Shown here: piece by piece, positions 7,131 through 16,210 of the stretch
Position numbering within the stretch: position 1 is the first letter of the stretch
Layout of the letters: every line of letters starts with the position of its first letter
NCBI GenBank assembly: GCA_001897355.1
Contig: MKST01000011.1
Span: forward strand, 591,527 to 629,948
Direction of reading: 5' to 3'
Length of the DNA: 38,422 bases
Source of the DNA: Solirubrobacterales bacterium 67-14
GTDB lineage: Bacteria; Actinomycetota; Thermoleophilia; Solirubrobacterales; 70-9
The notes under the pieces: generated by a model
Seen by the model: only the letters and a program-made list of their open reading frames with translations
What the model was told of the DNA's origin: nothing
The model's database searches: none
Translations under genes and position numbers: made by a program

Positions 7131-9826
7131 AGCCAAACCGCCGCCAGAGCCGAGACAACGCCCTGCCCTCACTGGAGGCGCTGCTGGACGAGCTGAGGCG
7201 ATCTCGTTCGGTCAACGAGGCCGCCGGGGTCACCGCCCGGGCGGCGGTCGAGCAGTTCGGTGCGGTCGCTGCGGTGGTCAGCGACGACGAAGGGCCGGTC
7301 GCCGCCCGCCCGACCCAGCTCGACCCTCTGCTGCTCGCCGAGCTGACCTCGGTCCCGGCAGGGGTCGCGGTCGGGGCTTCCGACAGCGCCCTGGACGGCA
7401 TGACAGTCGCTTGTTTCGCCCATCCCGAGCTTGACGGGATCCGGCTTTCCGCCGCCTGGGCCGCCGAGAGTTCGGCCCGAGTGGCCGAGCTGGAGGAGGC
7501 CGCCGAATCCCTCGCGGTCTGGCTCCGCCAGTACTCCGACCCGGCCGACGAAAAGAGCCGCTCCTTCACCTGTCCCGGTCCGGCCGCGCCGCAGTACGAC
7601 ATGAACCGGGAGCAGATGGACGCCCAGGGCTTCGAGCACCTGATCGACACGGTGCCGGCCATCCTCTACACGGCCGAGATGGGCGAGTCGGGCCGCTGGC
7701 ATTACGTCAGCCCGCAGATCGAGAAGATCCTCGGCTATACGCCCGATGAGTGGACCTCGGACACCACGCTCTGGTACCGCTCGATCCATCCCGACGATCG
7801 CGACCACGCGCTCGCCTTCGAGGACCAGCGGCTGATCGGGCTCGACCTCCATCCCCCGGCCGAGTACCGGCTGCGGGCCCGCGACGGGCGCTACGTATGG
7901 ATCTACGAGCGGGCCCGGCTGGTCCGGAACGAAGACGGGACCCCACTCTGGCATGGGGTGATGCAGGACATCTCCGCCCTCAAGGCGGCCGAAGCCTCGA
8001 TCCAGCTGAAGGCCGAGCAACAGGTGCTGGTGGCCCGGCTCGGCGAGATGGCGATCCGGGGCGAGGATCCGGACTCGCTGCTTAAGTACGCGGTCGAGTG
8101 GATCGGCCAGTTCGACGATGTGATCGAGGCCTCGATCTGGGAGCAGGAGGACTACGAGAAGCTCCATCTCTGGCATCGATCGGCCGACCTGGGCTGGTCC
8201 AACGTGCTGCCCTACGACCCGGAGCAGTACCCGGACAGCCACCTGACCCAGGGCGACGTGGTGCTGATCCCGTCCTGGCCGGATGACCCGCGGCTCGAAC
8301 GGTTCGCGCCTTTCCTGCCGGAACCGGTGCGCAGTTCGATGATCGCCCCGATCATGGGGGCCGTCGACCAGTTCGGGATCATCATCGTCCACTCCGACCG
8401 GTTCAGCGCCTTCAGCGAACAGGACGGCAACTTCCTCCGGGCCGCCGCCAACGTGCTCGGCAACTCGATCGAGCGCAGCCGCACCGACCGCTCCCTGCAG
8501 CACCGGATCAACCACGACCCCCTGACCGACTTGCCGAACCGGCAGCTCTTCACCCGCCGCCTGGCCGAGGCAATCGACCAGGCCGGTTCCCGGGAAGGCA
8601 TCGTCGGCCTGCTCTTCCTCGACATCGACCACTTCAAGCTGATCAACGACGGGATCGGCCATCACGCCGGGGACGAGCTGCTGCGCGAGATCGCCCCCAG
8701 GCTTTCGGCCAGCGTCCGCCGGGGAGACACGGTAGCCCGCTTCGGCGGCGACGAGTTCGGCATCGTGCTCGCCTCGATCAAGTCGGTCGAGGAAGCCCAG
8801 CAGGTCGCCTCGCGCATGCTCGAGAGCATCTCCGAGCCGATCCCGGTGGCGGGGACCGAGCGGTTCATCACTGCCAGCATCGGGGTCGCCACCTACCAGC
8901 CCGGCCGCGGGGAGGCAAAGTCGGCCGAGGACCTGATCCGCGATGCCGACGCCGCCATGTACCTGGCCAAGGAGTCCGGCCGGGCGAGAGTCGAGTCTTT
9001 CGGCCAGCCGATCCGCGACCGGGTCCTGCGACGGCTCGATGTCGAGCGACAACTCCACAACGCAATCGAAAACGGAGAGCTCGAGGCGGTCTACCAGCCG
9101 CTGATCAGCCTCCGGACCGGGAAGCTGCGGGCTTTCGAGGCGCTGACCCGGTGGCACCATCCCGAGCAGGGTCTGATCGAGCCCGATCTGTTCATCCCGA
9201 TCGCCGAAGAAAGCGACCTGATCAGCCGGATCGACAGCTGGATCATGTCGGAGGCGGTCAAGCAAGCCGGGATCTGGAACCAGGGCGTGGAGGAGGACGA
9301 CCGGATCACCGTTTCGGTCAACGCATCCTCACGGCAGATCCGCAAGCCGGACCTCGCAGCCGAGGTCACGGAGTTGCTGGTGGTCAACGACCTGCGTCCG
9401 GAGAACCTCGCAATCGAGATCACCGAGAACGTCCTGTTGGCCGGCAACGCCGTGATCGACGACGTGCTGCGGGAGATCCACGAGCTCGGGGTGAGGCTGG
9501 CCCTCGACGACTTCGGTACCGGGTACTCCTCACTGAGCTACCTGAGCGAGTTCCCGCTCGACGCGATCAAGATCGACCGGGCTTTCATCGAGGGGCTCGG
9601 CCGCGGGGACCCCAGCAACTCGGCGATCGCCGACGCGATCACCCAGATCGGGCGTGCCCTTTCACTGCTGGTCGTAGCCGAGGCGGTCTCGACCGAGGCC
9701 CAGCTCCAGATGGTGCGGGACCTCGGCTGCACGATGGCCCAGGGCTTCCTGATCGCGCCGCCGCTCGGAGTCGACGAGGCGACCGACTTCGTGCGGGGTT
9801 CGGGGCTACCCGACCTGATCCACTGA
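7127..9826 (+). CDS. PAS-GAF-GGDEF-EAL c-di-GMP synthase/phosphodiesterase
   Basis: This 899-residue cytosolic protein has no clear membrane segment. Domains are: an N-terminal region of about 150 residues (weakly GAF-like), PAS/PAC at about 168-285, GAF at about 300-450, GGDEF at about 455-625 and EAL at about 645-895. The cyclase site is intact (RFGGDEF, 538-544) and an I-site RxxD (RRGD, 531-534) sits the usual five residues upstream. The phosphodiesterase motifs EALTRW (671-676), DDFGTGYSS (794-802), IKIDRAF (814-820) and AEAVSTE (851-857) are present, so both activities look possible. Start GTG 7127 overlaps the previous stop as GTGA, implying translational coupling to the MalY-like gene. 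Its stop lies inside the convergent cyclopropane synthase gene. Confidence 0.95.
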   Translation: MKPNRRQSRDNALPSLEALLDELRRSRSVNEAAGVTARAAVEQFGAVAAVVSDDEGPVAARPTQLDPLLLAELTSVPAGVAVGASDSALDGMTVACFAHPELDGIRLSAAWAAESSARVAELEEAAESLAVWLRQYSDPADEKSRSFTCPGPAAPQYDMNREQMDAQGFEHLIDTVPAILYTAEMGESGRWHYVSPQIEKILGYTPDEWTSDTTLWYRSIHPDDRDHALAFEDQRLIGLDLHPPAEYRLRARDGRYVWIYERARLVRNEDGTPLWHGVMQDISALKAAEASIQLKAEQQVLVARLGEMAIRGEDPDSLLKYAVEWIGQFDDVIEASIWEQEDYEKLHLWHRSADLGWSNVLPYDPEQYPDSHLTQGDVVLIPSWPDDPRLERFAPFLPEPVRSSMIAPIMGAVDQFGIIIVHSDRFSAFSEQDGNFLRAAANVLGNSIERSRTDRSLQHRINHDPLTDLPNRQLFTRRLAEAIDQAGSREGIVGLLFLDIDHFKLINDGIGHHAGDELLREIAPRLSASVRRGDTVARFGGDEFGIVLASIKSVEEAQQVASRMLESISEPIPVAGTERFITASIGVATYQPGRGEAKSAEDLIRDADAAMYLAKESGRARVESFGQPIRDRVLRRLDVERQLHNAIENGELEAVYQPLISLRTGKLRAFEALTRWHHPEQGLIEPDLFIPIAEESDLISRIDSWIMSEAVKQAGIWNQGVEEDDRITVSVNASSRQIRKPDLAAEVTELLVVNDLRPENLAIEITENVLLAGNAVIDDVLREIHELGVRLALDDFGTGYSSLSYLSEFPLDAIKIDRAFIEGLGRGDPSNSAIADAITQIGRALSLLVVAEAVSTEAQLQMVRDLGCTMAQGFLIAPPLGVDEATDFVRGSGLPDLIH

Positions 9827-11140
9827 GACCTCTTCCCGGGCAAAGGACGGCCGGGCCAGGGGAAGCTCGGGGGAGGGCCGGTAGAGAGCCACGCGCTCGG
9901 TTTGATGTTCGGGAATGACACCGAGGATCTGGTTGACGCCGATGTCGCCGCGCTCGAAGGCGAGGAAGCTGGCCGTCATGTAGAGCCGCCAGACCCGTTC
10001 CCGCTCCGCCCCGACCTCGGCGATCGCGGCCTCCTGGTTGTCGGCCAGGTTCTGGACCCAGTGACGGAGGGTCAGTGCGTAGTGCTCGCGCAGGTTCTCG
10101 ACGTCGCGGAGTTCCTGGCCCGAGCGCTCGAGGCCGGCGATCACCCGGGCAGCCCGGTGCAGCAGGCCGTCGGGGAACACGTAGTGGGTGATGAAGGTGT
10201 TGGGTGATTCCTCGTCGCTGTGCTGGCGGCAGATTCCGTGATGAAGGGCGAGCCCGCCCGGCCGCCCCAGCTTCGCGGTCGCCTCGAAGTAGTGGTCGAT
10301 GTCGGAGCCGGTGTGCTCGAACATCCCGATCGAGCAGAGCTTGTCGTAGGGGCCGTCACTGACTTCCCGGTAGTCCTGGATCCTGATCTCGACCTTGTCG
10401 GCCAGGCCGGCCTCCGCCACCCGCTCCCGCGCCCGCTCGGCCTGGGCGACCGAAAGCGTCACCCCGACCACGTCGACGCCGTAGTTGGCCGCCGCGTGGA
10501 TCGCCATCGAACCCCAGCCGCAGCCGATGTCTAGCAACCGCTCGCCGGGCTCGAGCCGCAGCTTCTGGCAGACCACGTCGAGCTTCCGGGTCTGCGCCTC
10601 CTCGAGGCTGTCGTCGGGCGAGTCGAAGTAGGCGCAGGAGTAGACCATGGTCGGCCCGAGGATCAAACGGTAGAAGTCGTTCGAGACGTCGTAGTGGTGC
10701 TGGATCGACTCGGAGTCGCGCCGCAGCGAGTGCAGCCGGCCCTTCGGTTTCGCCTCCACCTCGGGCGGCTTCGGTGGCGGGATCTTGATCGCCCCCAGGC
10801 CGGCGGCCAGCTTGACCGCTTCCAGCTTGTCCTGGAGGGTGAAGTCGAACCCGTAGAGCCTGGCCCCGGCCGCCATCACCCTTTCGATGCTGCCTTCGAG
10901 GACCAGATCGCCAGCGACGAAGGCCCGGGCGATCCCGAGCTGGTCGGGCCGGCTCGCGGCGTAGCTGAGTGCGCGTTTGCTGCGAAGCACGATCACGTCG
11001 GGGCAGGAGCCCTCCTCTCCCGGCCCGATCTCGCTTCCGTCCCAGAACCGGAGCGCGGCGGGCAGCGGGCCGCCCAACCTTCCTTCGACCCGGGACCAGA
11101 GGGGAACGAAACGATCGGCGACACCACCTGTGCTGTACAT
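9806..11140 (-). CDS. cfa: Cyclopropane-fatty-acyl-phospholipid synthase
   Basis: This 444-residue S-adenosylmethionine enzyme adds a methylene bridge to unsaturated acyl chains of membrane phospholipids. An N-terminal lipid-binding/SCP2-like region (about 1-120) is followed by the family segment HHYDVSNDFYRLILGP (148-163), VYSCAYF (166-172) and the SAM-binding motif LLDIGCGWGS (202-211). YHV-type downstream motifs (SIGMFEHTG, GRPGGLALHHGI) are also present. ATG 11140 is preceded by GGAG five bases away. The C-terminal coding region overlaps the convergent c-di-GMP gene by 21 bp. A mycolate-type cyclopropane synthase is a relative, but length and N-terminus fit the phospholipid enzyme better. 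Confidence 0.93.
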   Translation of the reverse strand: MYSTGGVADRFVPLWSRVEGRLGGPLPAALRFWDGSEIGPGEEGSCPDVIVLRSKRALSYAASRPDQLGIARAFVAGDLVLEGSIERVMAAGARLYGFDFTLQDKLEAVKLAAGLGAIKIPPPKPPEVEAKPKGRLHSLRRDSESIQHHYDVSNDFYRLILGPTMVYSCAYFDSPDDSLEEAQTRKLDVVCQKLRLEPGERLLDIGCGWGSMAIHAAANYGVDVVGVTLSVAQAERARERVAEAGLADKVEIRIQDYREVSDGPYDKLCSIGMFEHTGSDIDHYFEATAKLGRPGGLALHHGICRQHSDEESPNTFITHYVFPDGLLHRAARVIAGLERSGQELRDVENLREHYALTLRHWVQNLADNQEAAIAEVGAERERVWRLYMTASFLAFERGDIGVNQILGVIPEHQTERVALYRPSPELPLARPSFAREEVSVDQVG

Positions 11141-11224
11141 GTCTCCAGAAATTACTCCTGGCGGACCCCCGTCTCAACCCCTTGCCGCAAAGTCGACCCG
11201 GCCGGTGGCCGGAGGCGAGTCGCT

Positions 11225-11256
11225 GCAAAGAAAACGGCCGCCCGGGGGCGGCCGTT
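11225..11256 (-). terminator. Intrinsic terminator of cold-shock gene 2
   Basis: An 11-bp perfect stem (11233-11243 with 11246-11256) is followed on the minus strand by TTCTTTGC. It lies about 25 bp beyond the stop at 11282. The two-base loop means the top pair probably opens. Confidence 0.85.
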
Positions 11257-11281
11257 CTTGGGTAGCTTCCGAGACGGGGTT

Positions 11282-11485
11282 TCAGATGGTCTCGACGGAA
11301 GCGGCTGCGGGGCCTTTCGGGCCCTCTTCGGACTCGTAGCTCACCTTGGCGCCCTCGGCCAGGGTGCGAAACCCGTCGGCCTGGATGGCGGAGTGGTGGA
11401 CGAAGACATCCTTGGAGCCATCATCAGGCGTGATGAATCCGAAGCCCTTCTCGTCACTGAACCACTTGACTGTCCCAGTCGGCAT
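11282..11485 (-). CDS. Cold-shock protein, CspA family (copy 2)
   Basis: This 67-residue OB-fold RNA chaperone has RNP1 KGFGFI (13-18) and RNP2 VFVHH (27-31). It differs from the copy at 3221 at five residues. The start is set at ATG 11485 because the box GATGTTGGAGGA (11490-11501) sits four bases upstream, exactly as in copy 1. The reading frame extends about 20 codons upstream, but that part lacks Csp similarity. The leader contains a CCCGGC/GCCGGG hairpin at 11526-11542. A strong terminator follows. Confidence 0.96.
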   Translation of the reverse strand: MPTGTVKWFSDEKGFGFITPDDGSKDVFVHHSAIQADGFRTLAEGAKVSYESEEGPKGPAAASVETI

Positions 11486-11543
11486 AACTTCCTCCAACAT
11501 CATGATGCGGTGCCGGTTCTCTCCTCCCGGCCTGACGCCGGGC

Positions 11544-11549
11544 AAACTA
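11544..11549 (-). promoter_or_regulatory. Possible -10 element of cold-shock gene 2
   Basis: TAGTTT on the minus strand lies just upstream of the leader hairpin at 11526-11542. Initiation a few bases further would give a structured 5' UTR of about 50 nt. No clear -35 is seen. Confidence 0.3.
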
Positions 11550-11584
11550 CCACTCGAAGCCTGTTTCGGGGCGGCCGGGACCGC

Positions 11585-12037
11585 TCAGGAGCCGTAAACC
11601 TCGGCCTTGATCATGGTCACCGAACGGATCACCGAGTCGAGGAAGGGCTCGATCTCGGGCAGCAGTTCGCGGTAGGCCTCCTCGCCGGAAGAGGTGATCG
11701 AGTAGAAGCGCCGGGTGCGTTTGTCGGGGTGCTCCCAGCTCCCCTCGATCAGCCCTTTCCCCTCGAGATCACGCAGCAGCGGGTACATGGTGTTGGGGTT
11801 GACCGAGATCACCCCCTGGGTGAGGGTCTCGATCGCATCGATCAGCTGGTTGCCGTAGGAGGGCTCTTCCCGGATCAGGTGGAAGATCAGCAGCGGCAGC
11901 AGATCCCGTCGGCGCATCTCGCCGCCGAAGACGTCCTGTGCCTTGCCGGTCTTGCGGCGGCGGGCGGGCTCGGGCAGGCTGGCGGCCTCGGTCGCCTCGG
12001 CGACCGCATCTCCAAGCGGCTTGGACGGCTCGTCCAT
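11585..12037 (-). CDS. PadR-family transcriptional regulator
   Basis: This 150-residue DNA-binding protein has a PadR winged helix at about 42-125: RRDLLPLLIFHLIREEPSYG, then the recognition region NPNTMYPLLRDLEGKGLIEG (a 19-20 residue signature of the family), then the RRFYSITSSGEEAYREL wing. A short C-terminal helix (about 125-150) would support dimerisation. The first 35 residues are a charged, probably disordered tail. PadR proteins usually repress nearby transport or stress genes in response to a ligand; the neighbours here (Csp, cyclopropane synthase, divergent RecD2) do not point to one target. A minus-strand TAGACT box at 12046-12051 sits eight bases before the ATG. Confidence 0.92.
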   Translation of the reverse strand: MDEPSKPLGDAVAEATEAASLPEPARRRKTGKAQDVFGGEMRRRDLLPLLIFHLIREEPSYGNQLIDAIETLTQGVISVNPNTMYPLLRDLEGKGLIEGSWEHPDKRTRRFYSITSSGEEAYRELLPEIEPFLDSVIRSVTMIKAEVYGS

Positions 12038-12068
12038 AGGACGCGAGTCTAGAGGCCGCGGCTCCCAT

Positions 12069-12074
12069 TACCCT
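12069..12074 (+). promoter_or_regulatory. -10 element for leaderless recD2 transcript
   Basis: TACCCT ends six bases before GTG 12081 and no Shine-Dalgarno is present, so transcription probably starts at or next to the GTG. Confidence 0.5.
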
Positions 12075-12080
12075 GCTCTG

Positions 12081-14222
12081 GTGACGTCCGATACGGGACA
12101 GCTATTCGAGAGCGAGGCCAGCTTCAACGGCGCGGTTGAAGTCGTCCATGTGATCTGGGTGGCCGAGGACGACGGCTTCGCGGTGGTCGAGGTCCGTGAC
12201 GATTCCGGCGAGGAGTTCGTCGCCACGGGCACGATCGGGCACCTGAAGCCCGGCGAGCGGGCCAAGCTGGCCGGCCAGTGGAGCGAGCACCAGAAGTACG
12301 GGCCCCAGGTCCAGGTCTTCTCCGCCCTGCCTATGGACCCATCCGACCGGGCCGGGCAGGTCGCCTACCTGAGCTCGCTCCGGCACATCGGCCCGGTCCG
12401 GGCCGAGGCGCTCTGCGACCTGCACGGCGCCGAAGTACTCGAGAAGATCGCGGCGGACCCCGAGTCGATCATCGGCAGCCTGCCCGGGCTCGGGGCCAAG
12501 CAAAGAGAAGCTGCCCTGGAGAGCTGGTACGAGACCAGGGCGGTCCGCGACCTCCATGTCGAGCTCGCCCCACACGGCCTGGCCCACCTGGCCGGCAAGA
12601 TCCACGCCCGCTTCGGTGACAAGGCGATGCGGACGATCCGCGAGGATCCGTACTCGTTGACCGAGATCGACGGGGTCGGCTTCGCCCGCGCCGACACGAT
12701 CGCGATCGCGGCCGGCTTTCCGCCGGAGTCCGATCGCCGCGCCCAGGCCGCCAGCTGGTACCTGCTGGGCGAGGCAGAACGCCGCGGCCACACCCACCTG
12801 CCGCTGGGCGAACTGGTCTCCCAAGCAACCCGGCTGCTCGGTTACCAGCCCGAGCCGGAGGTGCTGACCTCGGCCCCGGGCGTGGTCGCGGAGGAAGGCG
12901 AGCGGGTCTACCGCCAGTCCACCCTCGACCGGGAGTGCTGGCTGGCCGGGGACCTGAAGGAACGGGCGGCGGCCGAACCGGTGCTCGACCACTCGTCCGA
13001 GCAGAGCCACGACGAGAAGCTAACGGCCGAGCAGTGGCGGGCGGTGCTCGGTGCCTTCGGCTCACGGCTCTCGGTCGTGACCGGCGGCCCCGGCGTCGGC
13101 AAGACGGTCTGCACGAAGGAGATCGTCCGCGAGGCCAAGGACGCCGGGGTCCGGATCGCGCTTTGTGCCCCGACCGGACGGGCGGCCCGCCGGCTGGCCG
13201 AGGCGACCGGCGCCGAAGCGATGACCATCCACCGCCTGCTCGAGTGGCGACCCGGATCCGAGCCGACCTACAAGCCCGGCCATCCGCTGCCGGTCGGGCT
13301 GCTGGTCGTCGACGAGGCGTCGATGATCAATCTGCACATGGCCGACGTGCTGCTCAACGGCCTCGGCCACGACACTCACATCGTCTTCGTCGGCGACGCG
13401 GACCAGCTGCCCCCGGTCGGGGCCGGCAAACCTTTCGCCGACCTGATCGAGTCCGGCATCGTGCCGGTCACCCGGCTCACCCACATCTTCCGGCAGGCCG
13501 CCCGTTCGATGATCACCACCGCCGCGCACGAGGTGAACCAGGGCCGGCCGCCGCATCTCTCCCCCGGCCCCGATCAGGTGCAAGACTTCCACTTCGTCGA
13601 GCGGGTCACCCCGGAAAGGGTTCGGAGCGCGGTGGTCGAGATGGTCGGCGAAAGGGTCGGTGCCGGACTCGGGCTCGACCCGATCCGCGACGCTCAGGTG
13701 CTGGCCCCGATCTACCGCGGCGAGGCCGGGATCGACGTGCTCAACCGGGAGCTCCAGCAGGCGCTCAACCCGGATGGCAAGAAGGCGGTCAGTGACCGTT
13801 TCCGGATCGGCGACCGCCTGATCCAGACCCGGAACGCCTACGAGTTCGGCCTGATGAACGGGACCATCTGCTTCCTGGTCGACGACGACCCGGACGAGGA
13901 GATGGCCGTCCTCGAAACCGATGACGGCCAGTCGGTCGAGCTGCCCTATTCGGAGACCGGCGACCTCAAGCTCGCCTACGCGATCTCGGTCCACAAGTCA
14001 CAGGGTTGCGAGATCCCGGTCGTGATCTTCGTCTGCCACCGCTCCCACTCCGGCATGCTCTCCCGCCCCCTGATCTACACCGCGATCACCCGGGCCCGGG
14101 AGATGTGCGTGCTGGTCGGCGACCGGCCCTCACTCGAAGTCGGCGTCCGCCGCGACGAAGCGGGCCGCCGCCACTCCTCCTTCGCCCCCCGTCTGGCCGG
14201 CACTCTCGAACAGGCTCCTTGA
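12081..14222 (+). CDS. recD2: RecD2-type ATP-dependent 5'-3' DNA helicase
   Basis: This 713-residue SF1B helicase acts without RecBC. The N-terminal OB-like region (about 1-85) is followed by a helix-hairpin-helix region (LRHIGPVRAEAL ... LPGLGAKQREAAL, about 95-150). The RecA-like core has Walker A GGPGVGKTVCT, motif Ia APTGRAARRL, TIHRLLEW, Walker B LLVVDEASMI, motif III VGDADQLPPVGAGKPF, HIFRQAARS, and the C-terminal AISVHKSQGCEIPVV and YTAITRAREMCVLVGD. Length matches RecD2. GTG 12081 is chosen because OB-fold similarity starts there and a TACCCT box lies six bases upstream; the frame is open 46 codons further. The family is linked to DNA repair and replication stress. Confidence 0.94.
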   Translation: MTSDTGQLFESEASFNGAVEVVHVIWVAEDDGFAVVEVRDDSGEEFVATGTIGHLKPGERAKLAGQWSEHQKYGPQVQVFSALPMDPSDRAGQVAYLSSLRHIGPVRAEALCDLHGAEVLEKIAADPESIIGSLPGLGAKQREAALESWYETRAVRDLHVELAPHGLAHLAGKIHARFGDKAMRTIREDPYSLTEIDGVGFARADTIAIAAGFPPESDRRAQAASWYLLGEAERRGHTHLPLGELVSQATRLLGYQPEPEVLTSAPGVVAEEGERVYRQSTLDRECWLAGDLKERAAAEPVLDHSSEQSHDEKLTAEQWRAVLGAFGSRLSVVTGGPGVGKTVCTKEIVREAKDAGVRIALCAPTGRAARRLAEATGAEAMTIHRLLEWRPGSEPTYKPGHPLPVGLLVVDEASMINLHMADVLLNGLGHDTHIVFVGDADQLPPVGAGKPFADLIESGIVPVTRLTHIFRQAARSMITTAAHEVNQGRPPHLSPGPDQVQDFHFVERVTPERVRSAVVEMVGERVGAGLGLDPIRDAQVLAPIYRGEAGIDVLNRELQQALNPDGKKAVSDRFRIGDRLIQTRNAYEFGLMNGTICFLVDDDPDEEMAVLETDDGQSVELPYSETGDLKLAYAISVHKSQGCEIPVVIFVCHRSHSGMLSRPLIYTAITRAREMCVLVGDRPSLEVGVRRDEAGRRHSSFAPRLAGTLEQAP

Positions 14223-14253
14223 CCGCTTGGCGACCGGCCCACTGCCTGACCCG

Positions 14254-14826
14254 CTACTTGACGAGATAGATGTAGAACGGCTCGTGTCGCCATTGCGGCG
14301 GTGTCTGTCCGATCGTCGACGAGGTCGCCACCTCGACAGAGTCTTCATCGACGCCGGCGCAATTGCCAAAGGCGCGGTGCGCCAGGTTCACGGTGATCGC
14401 TCCGGTGCCAGTCAATGCCCCCGAGACGATCTCGAATCGATGCTCAGGCAAGTTGGTAAAGCAGTACGAGCCCAACGGCATCTGGGTCACGTTTGTGTCC
14501 GAGATTCGCCATGACTCCGTCTCGTCCACTCCCTCAGGCGTCACTTTCGCGTACGCGACAACGGTTCCAGGAATCTGACCAGAGAGTTTGCCAGGCGGAA
14601 CGCTACGCGCCTTGATGTGGCGGGCCCTCACCGCTCCAGGACGAATCTTCGACCCATTCACCGAACTTCCATGCAGGATTCTGCTCGTAACCGCACCCGG
14701 CTTCAGCTGAGTCGTTCCGACCGAGTGCGGACCTAACGCCGCATACGCACCGCCACCCAAAGCGACGAAAAGCGCAACCACGCTAATCACCAACGAAGGT
14801 GAAACCTCAAACTTTCTCACCCTCAC
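14254..14826 (-). CDS. Secreted or membrane-anchored repeat protein, Solirubrobacterales type
   Basis: This 190-residue protein starts with a short basic segment and one hydrophobic helix, SLVISVVALFVALGGGAYAA (residues 11-30), which acts as signal peptide or anchor. Residues 31-90 hold short repeats of the form G-x-x-QLKPGAVTSR / GSKIRPGAVRARHIK / ARSVPPGKL. The C-terminal half (about 90-190) looks like a beta-rich extracellular domain with two cysteines (SYCF, FGNCAG). I know such leader-plus-repeat proteins as abundant in Solirubrobacterales genomes; none has a known function to my knowledge. GTG 14826 is preceded by GAGG; GTG 14820 is an alternative. Third-position GC is lower than in neighbours, which hints at recent arrival or relaxed selection. 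Confidence 0.78.
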   Translation of the reverse strand: MRVRKFEVSPSLVISVVALFVALGGGAYAALGPHSVGTTQLKPGAVTSRILHGSSVNGSKIRPGAVRARHIKARSVPPGKLSGQIPGTVVAYAKVTPEGVDETESWRISDTNVTQMPLGSYCFTNLPEHRFEIVSGALTGTGAITVNLAHRAFGNCAGVDEDSVEVATSSTIGQTPPQWRHEPFYIYLVK

Positions 14827-14977
14827 GACGCCTCTTTTCCCAACGCCATTTCGAATTGGGCGGCTGCGGCAGCCCCTGGAGCTTTACTTCTCGCGTACAT
14901 CCTGTCTTCTTGACCGAGTCCTTCTTGGCTCATGCTCCCTCTCCTAGTTGTCTCTGCTGAACATAACTTGAAAGCGG

Positions 14978-16210
14978 CTAATAGTCGAACAGGGTGTTCG
15001 GGTTGAGGAACTGCCGCTCCCGGAAGTTGCGACGTTCAACCTCGGTCGCCCCGGCCATGTCCGCGACCTGGTCGAACTCTTCCCGGATGGTCGCGACCTG
15101 GTGGTCGACGATCGCCCGGGCCTCGCTGTCCGAGAGCTGCCATTGGCCCGCCCGCTCCACACATCCCGCAATCTGGCTCAGCCGGAATCCGTCCTCTCCG
15201 ATGATCATCGCCTGGCTCTGCTCCCCACCCGACCTGAGTTGGGGACAGATGTCGTAGGCCGGGGTCAACGAGAGCTCGGCCCCGTCCCAGAAAGCGGAGT
15301 GGTTCCGGGCGTGGTCGTCGGTGTTGCCCACGAGGATGTTGAAGGTCAGCCGCGCGAACAGCTCGGCAAGGTCTTCCTTCGATCTGGCAAAGCGCTTGCG
15401 GATCTCGATAGTGAGATCCGCATAGCTCGCATATCGCCCACTCACCTCGTCCAGCTCGAGGATGGTCAGGGCCGAGACCATTCCCTTGCGGAGACCGCCG
15501 GGCAACCTGTCGAACCGCTCGACCAGGATCACATCCCTGCCCATCACCTGCGTGAGCTCAACCTCCGCCACGTTCAGTCCGGCCAGCTTCGCGAGCTTCA
15601 TTGCCATGAACTCACCTTTCTCCACCGGGAAGGGGTCGCCGGACGATCCGAACTTGGCGATGAACGACCGTTCCCCCTTCACCAACGTCGCCTTGGGCCG
15701 GGCTCCGCCGATCGACGACCCATGCAGCAGGGCAGCATCAAGTCCCTTTGAGAGGGGCACCCCGTTCTGGACCCGCTCGGCCGACTCGAACAGCTCCTCC
15801 AGCGTCGCTCCCCCCTCCAGCCGCGGCTCATATCGTGAGCTCGATTCCTGAAAGTCGAGCGCTCCGGACCGGTCGGAGCCCGATTCGAGAAGGTAGGTGA
15901 GCAAACCGACCTCGGTGTTGTCCTCGGCCGCCGCACCGGCGAGGCGGTTCAGCAGGACGCGCTGCCCCCAGGCATCGGGGGCCGCGTCGGCGATGCAGCC
16001 CGCGACCTCACCCACCAGGGGCCGTTGGCTGCCCGGTTCCAGCGGCAGCTCGGGTAGGTAGAGCGGGATCGCTTCGGGACGGTTCAGGTAGCTCCGGCCG
16101 TACGTGAACTCGTAGATCTCGCCGTTCTTCTGGATCTGGCCTGCCACCACCGGCGATGCCTCGCCCGGCAGCCAGGACCAGATGAAGGCCTGCTCCGGCT
16201 CAGAAATCAT
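14978..16210 (-). CDS. hipA: HipA-family serine/threonine kinase toxin
   Basis: This 410-residue HipA-like kinase belongs to a type II toxin-antitoxin family; E. coli HipA phosphorylates glutamyl-tRNA synthetase and induces persistence. An N-terminal HipA domain (about 10-110) is followed by the flexible loop SSIGGARPKATL (165-176), FIAKF (K186, ATP contact), the catalytic segment GNTDDHARNHS (295-305; D298 and N303 match the catalytic Asp and Mg-binding Asn) and the metal-binding YDICP (319-323). All key residues are present, so it looks active. ATG 16210 overlaps the antitoxin gene by 11 bp, the usual antitoxin-first layout. The frame is open upstream, but that part lies within the antitoxin gene in another frame. 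Confidence 0.93.
   Translation of the reverse strand: MISEPEQAFIWSWLPGEASPVVAGQIQKNGEIYEFTYGRSYLNRPEAIPLYLPELPLEPGSQRPLVGEVAGCIADAAPDAWGQRVLLNRLAGAAAEDNTEVGLLTYLLESGSDRSGALDFQESSSRYEPRLEGGATLEELFESAERVQNGVPLSKGLDAALLHGSSIGGARPKATLVKGERSFIAKFGSSGDPFPVEKGEFMAMKLAKLAGLNVAEVELTQVMGRDVILVERFDRLPGGLRKGMVSALTILELDEVSGRYASYADLTIEIRKRFARSKEDLAELFARLTFNILVGNTDDHARNHSAFWDGAELSLTPAYDICPQLRSGGEQSQAMIIGEDGFRLSQIAGCVERAGQWQLSDSEARAIVDHQVATIREEFDQVADMAGATEVERRNFRERQFLNPNTLFDY

Noticed and set aside
7169..9265. Minus-strand open frame of 698 codons opposite the GGDEF-EAL gene
   Set aside because: Antisense shadow of a multi-domain gene with intact catalytic motifs.
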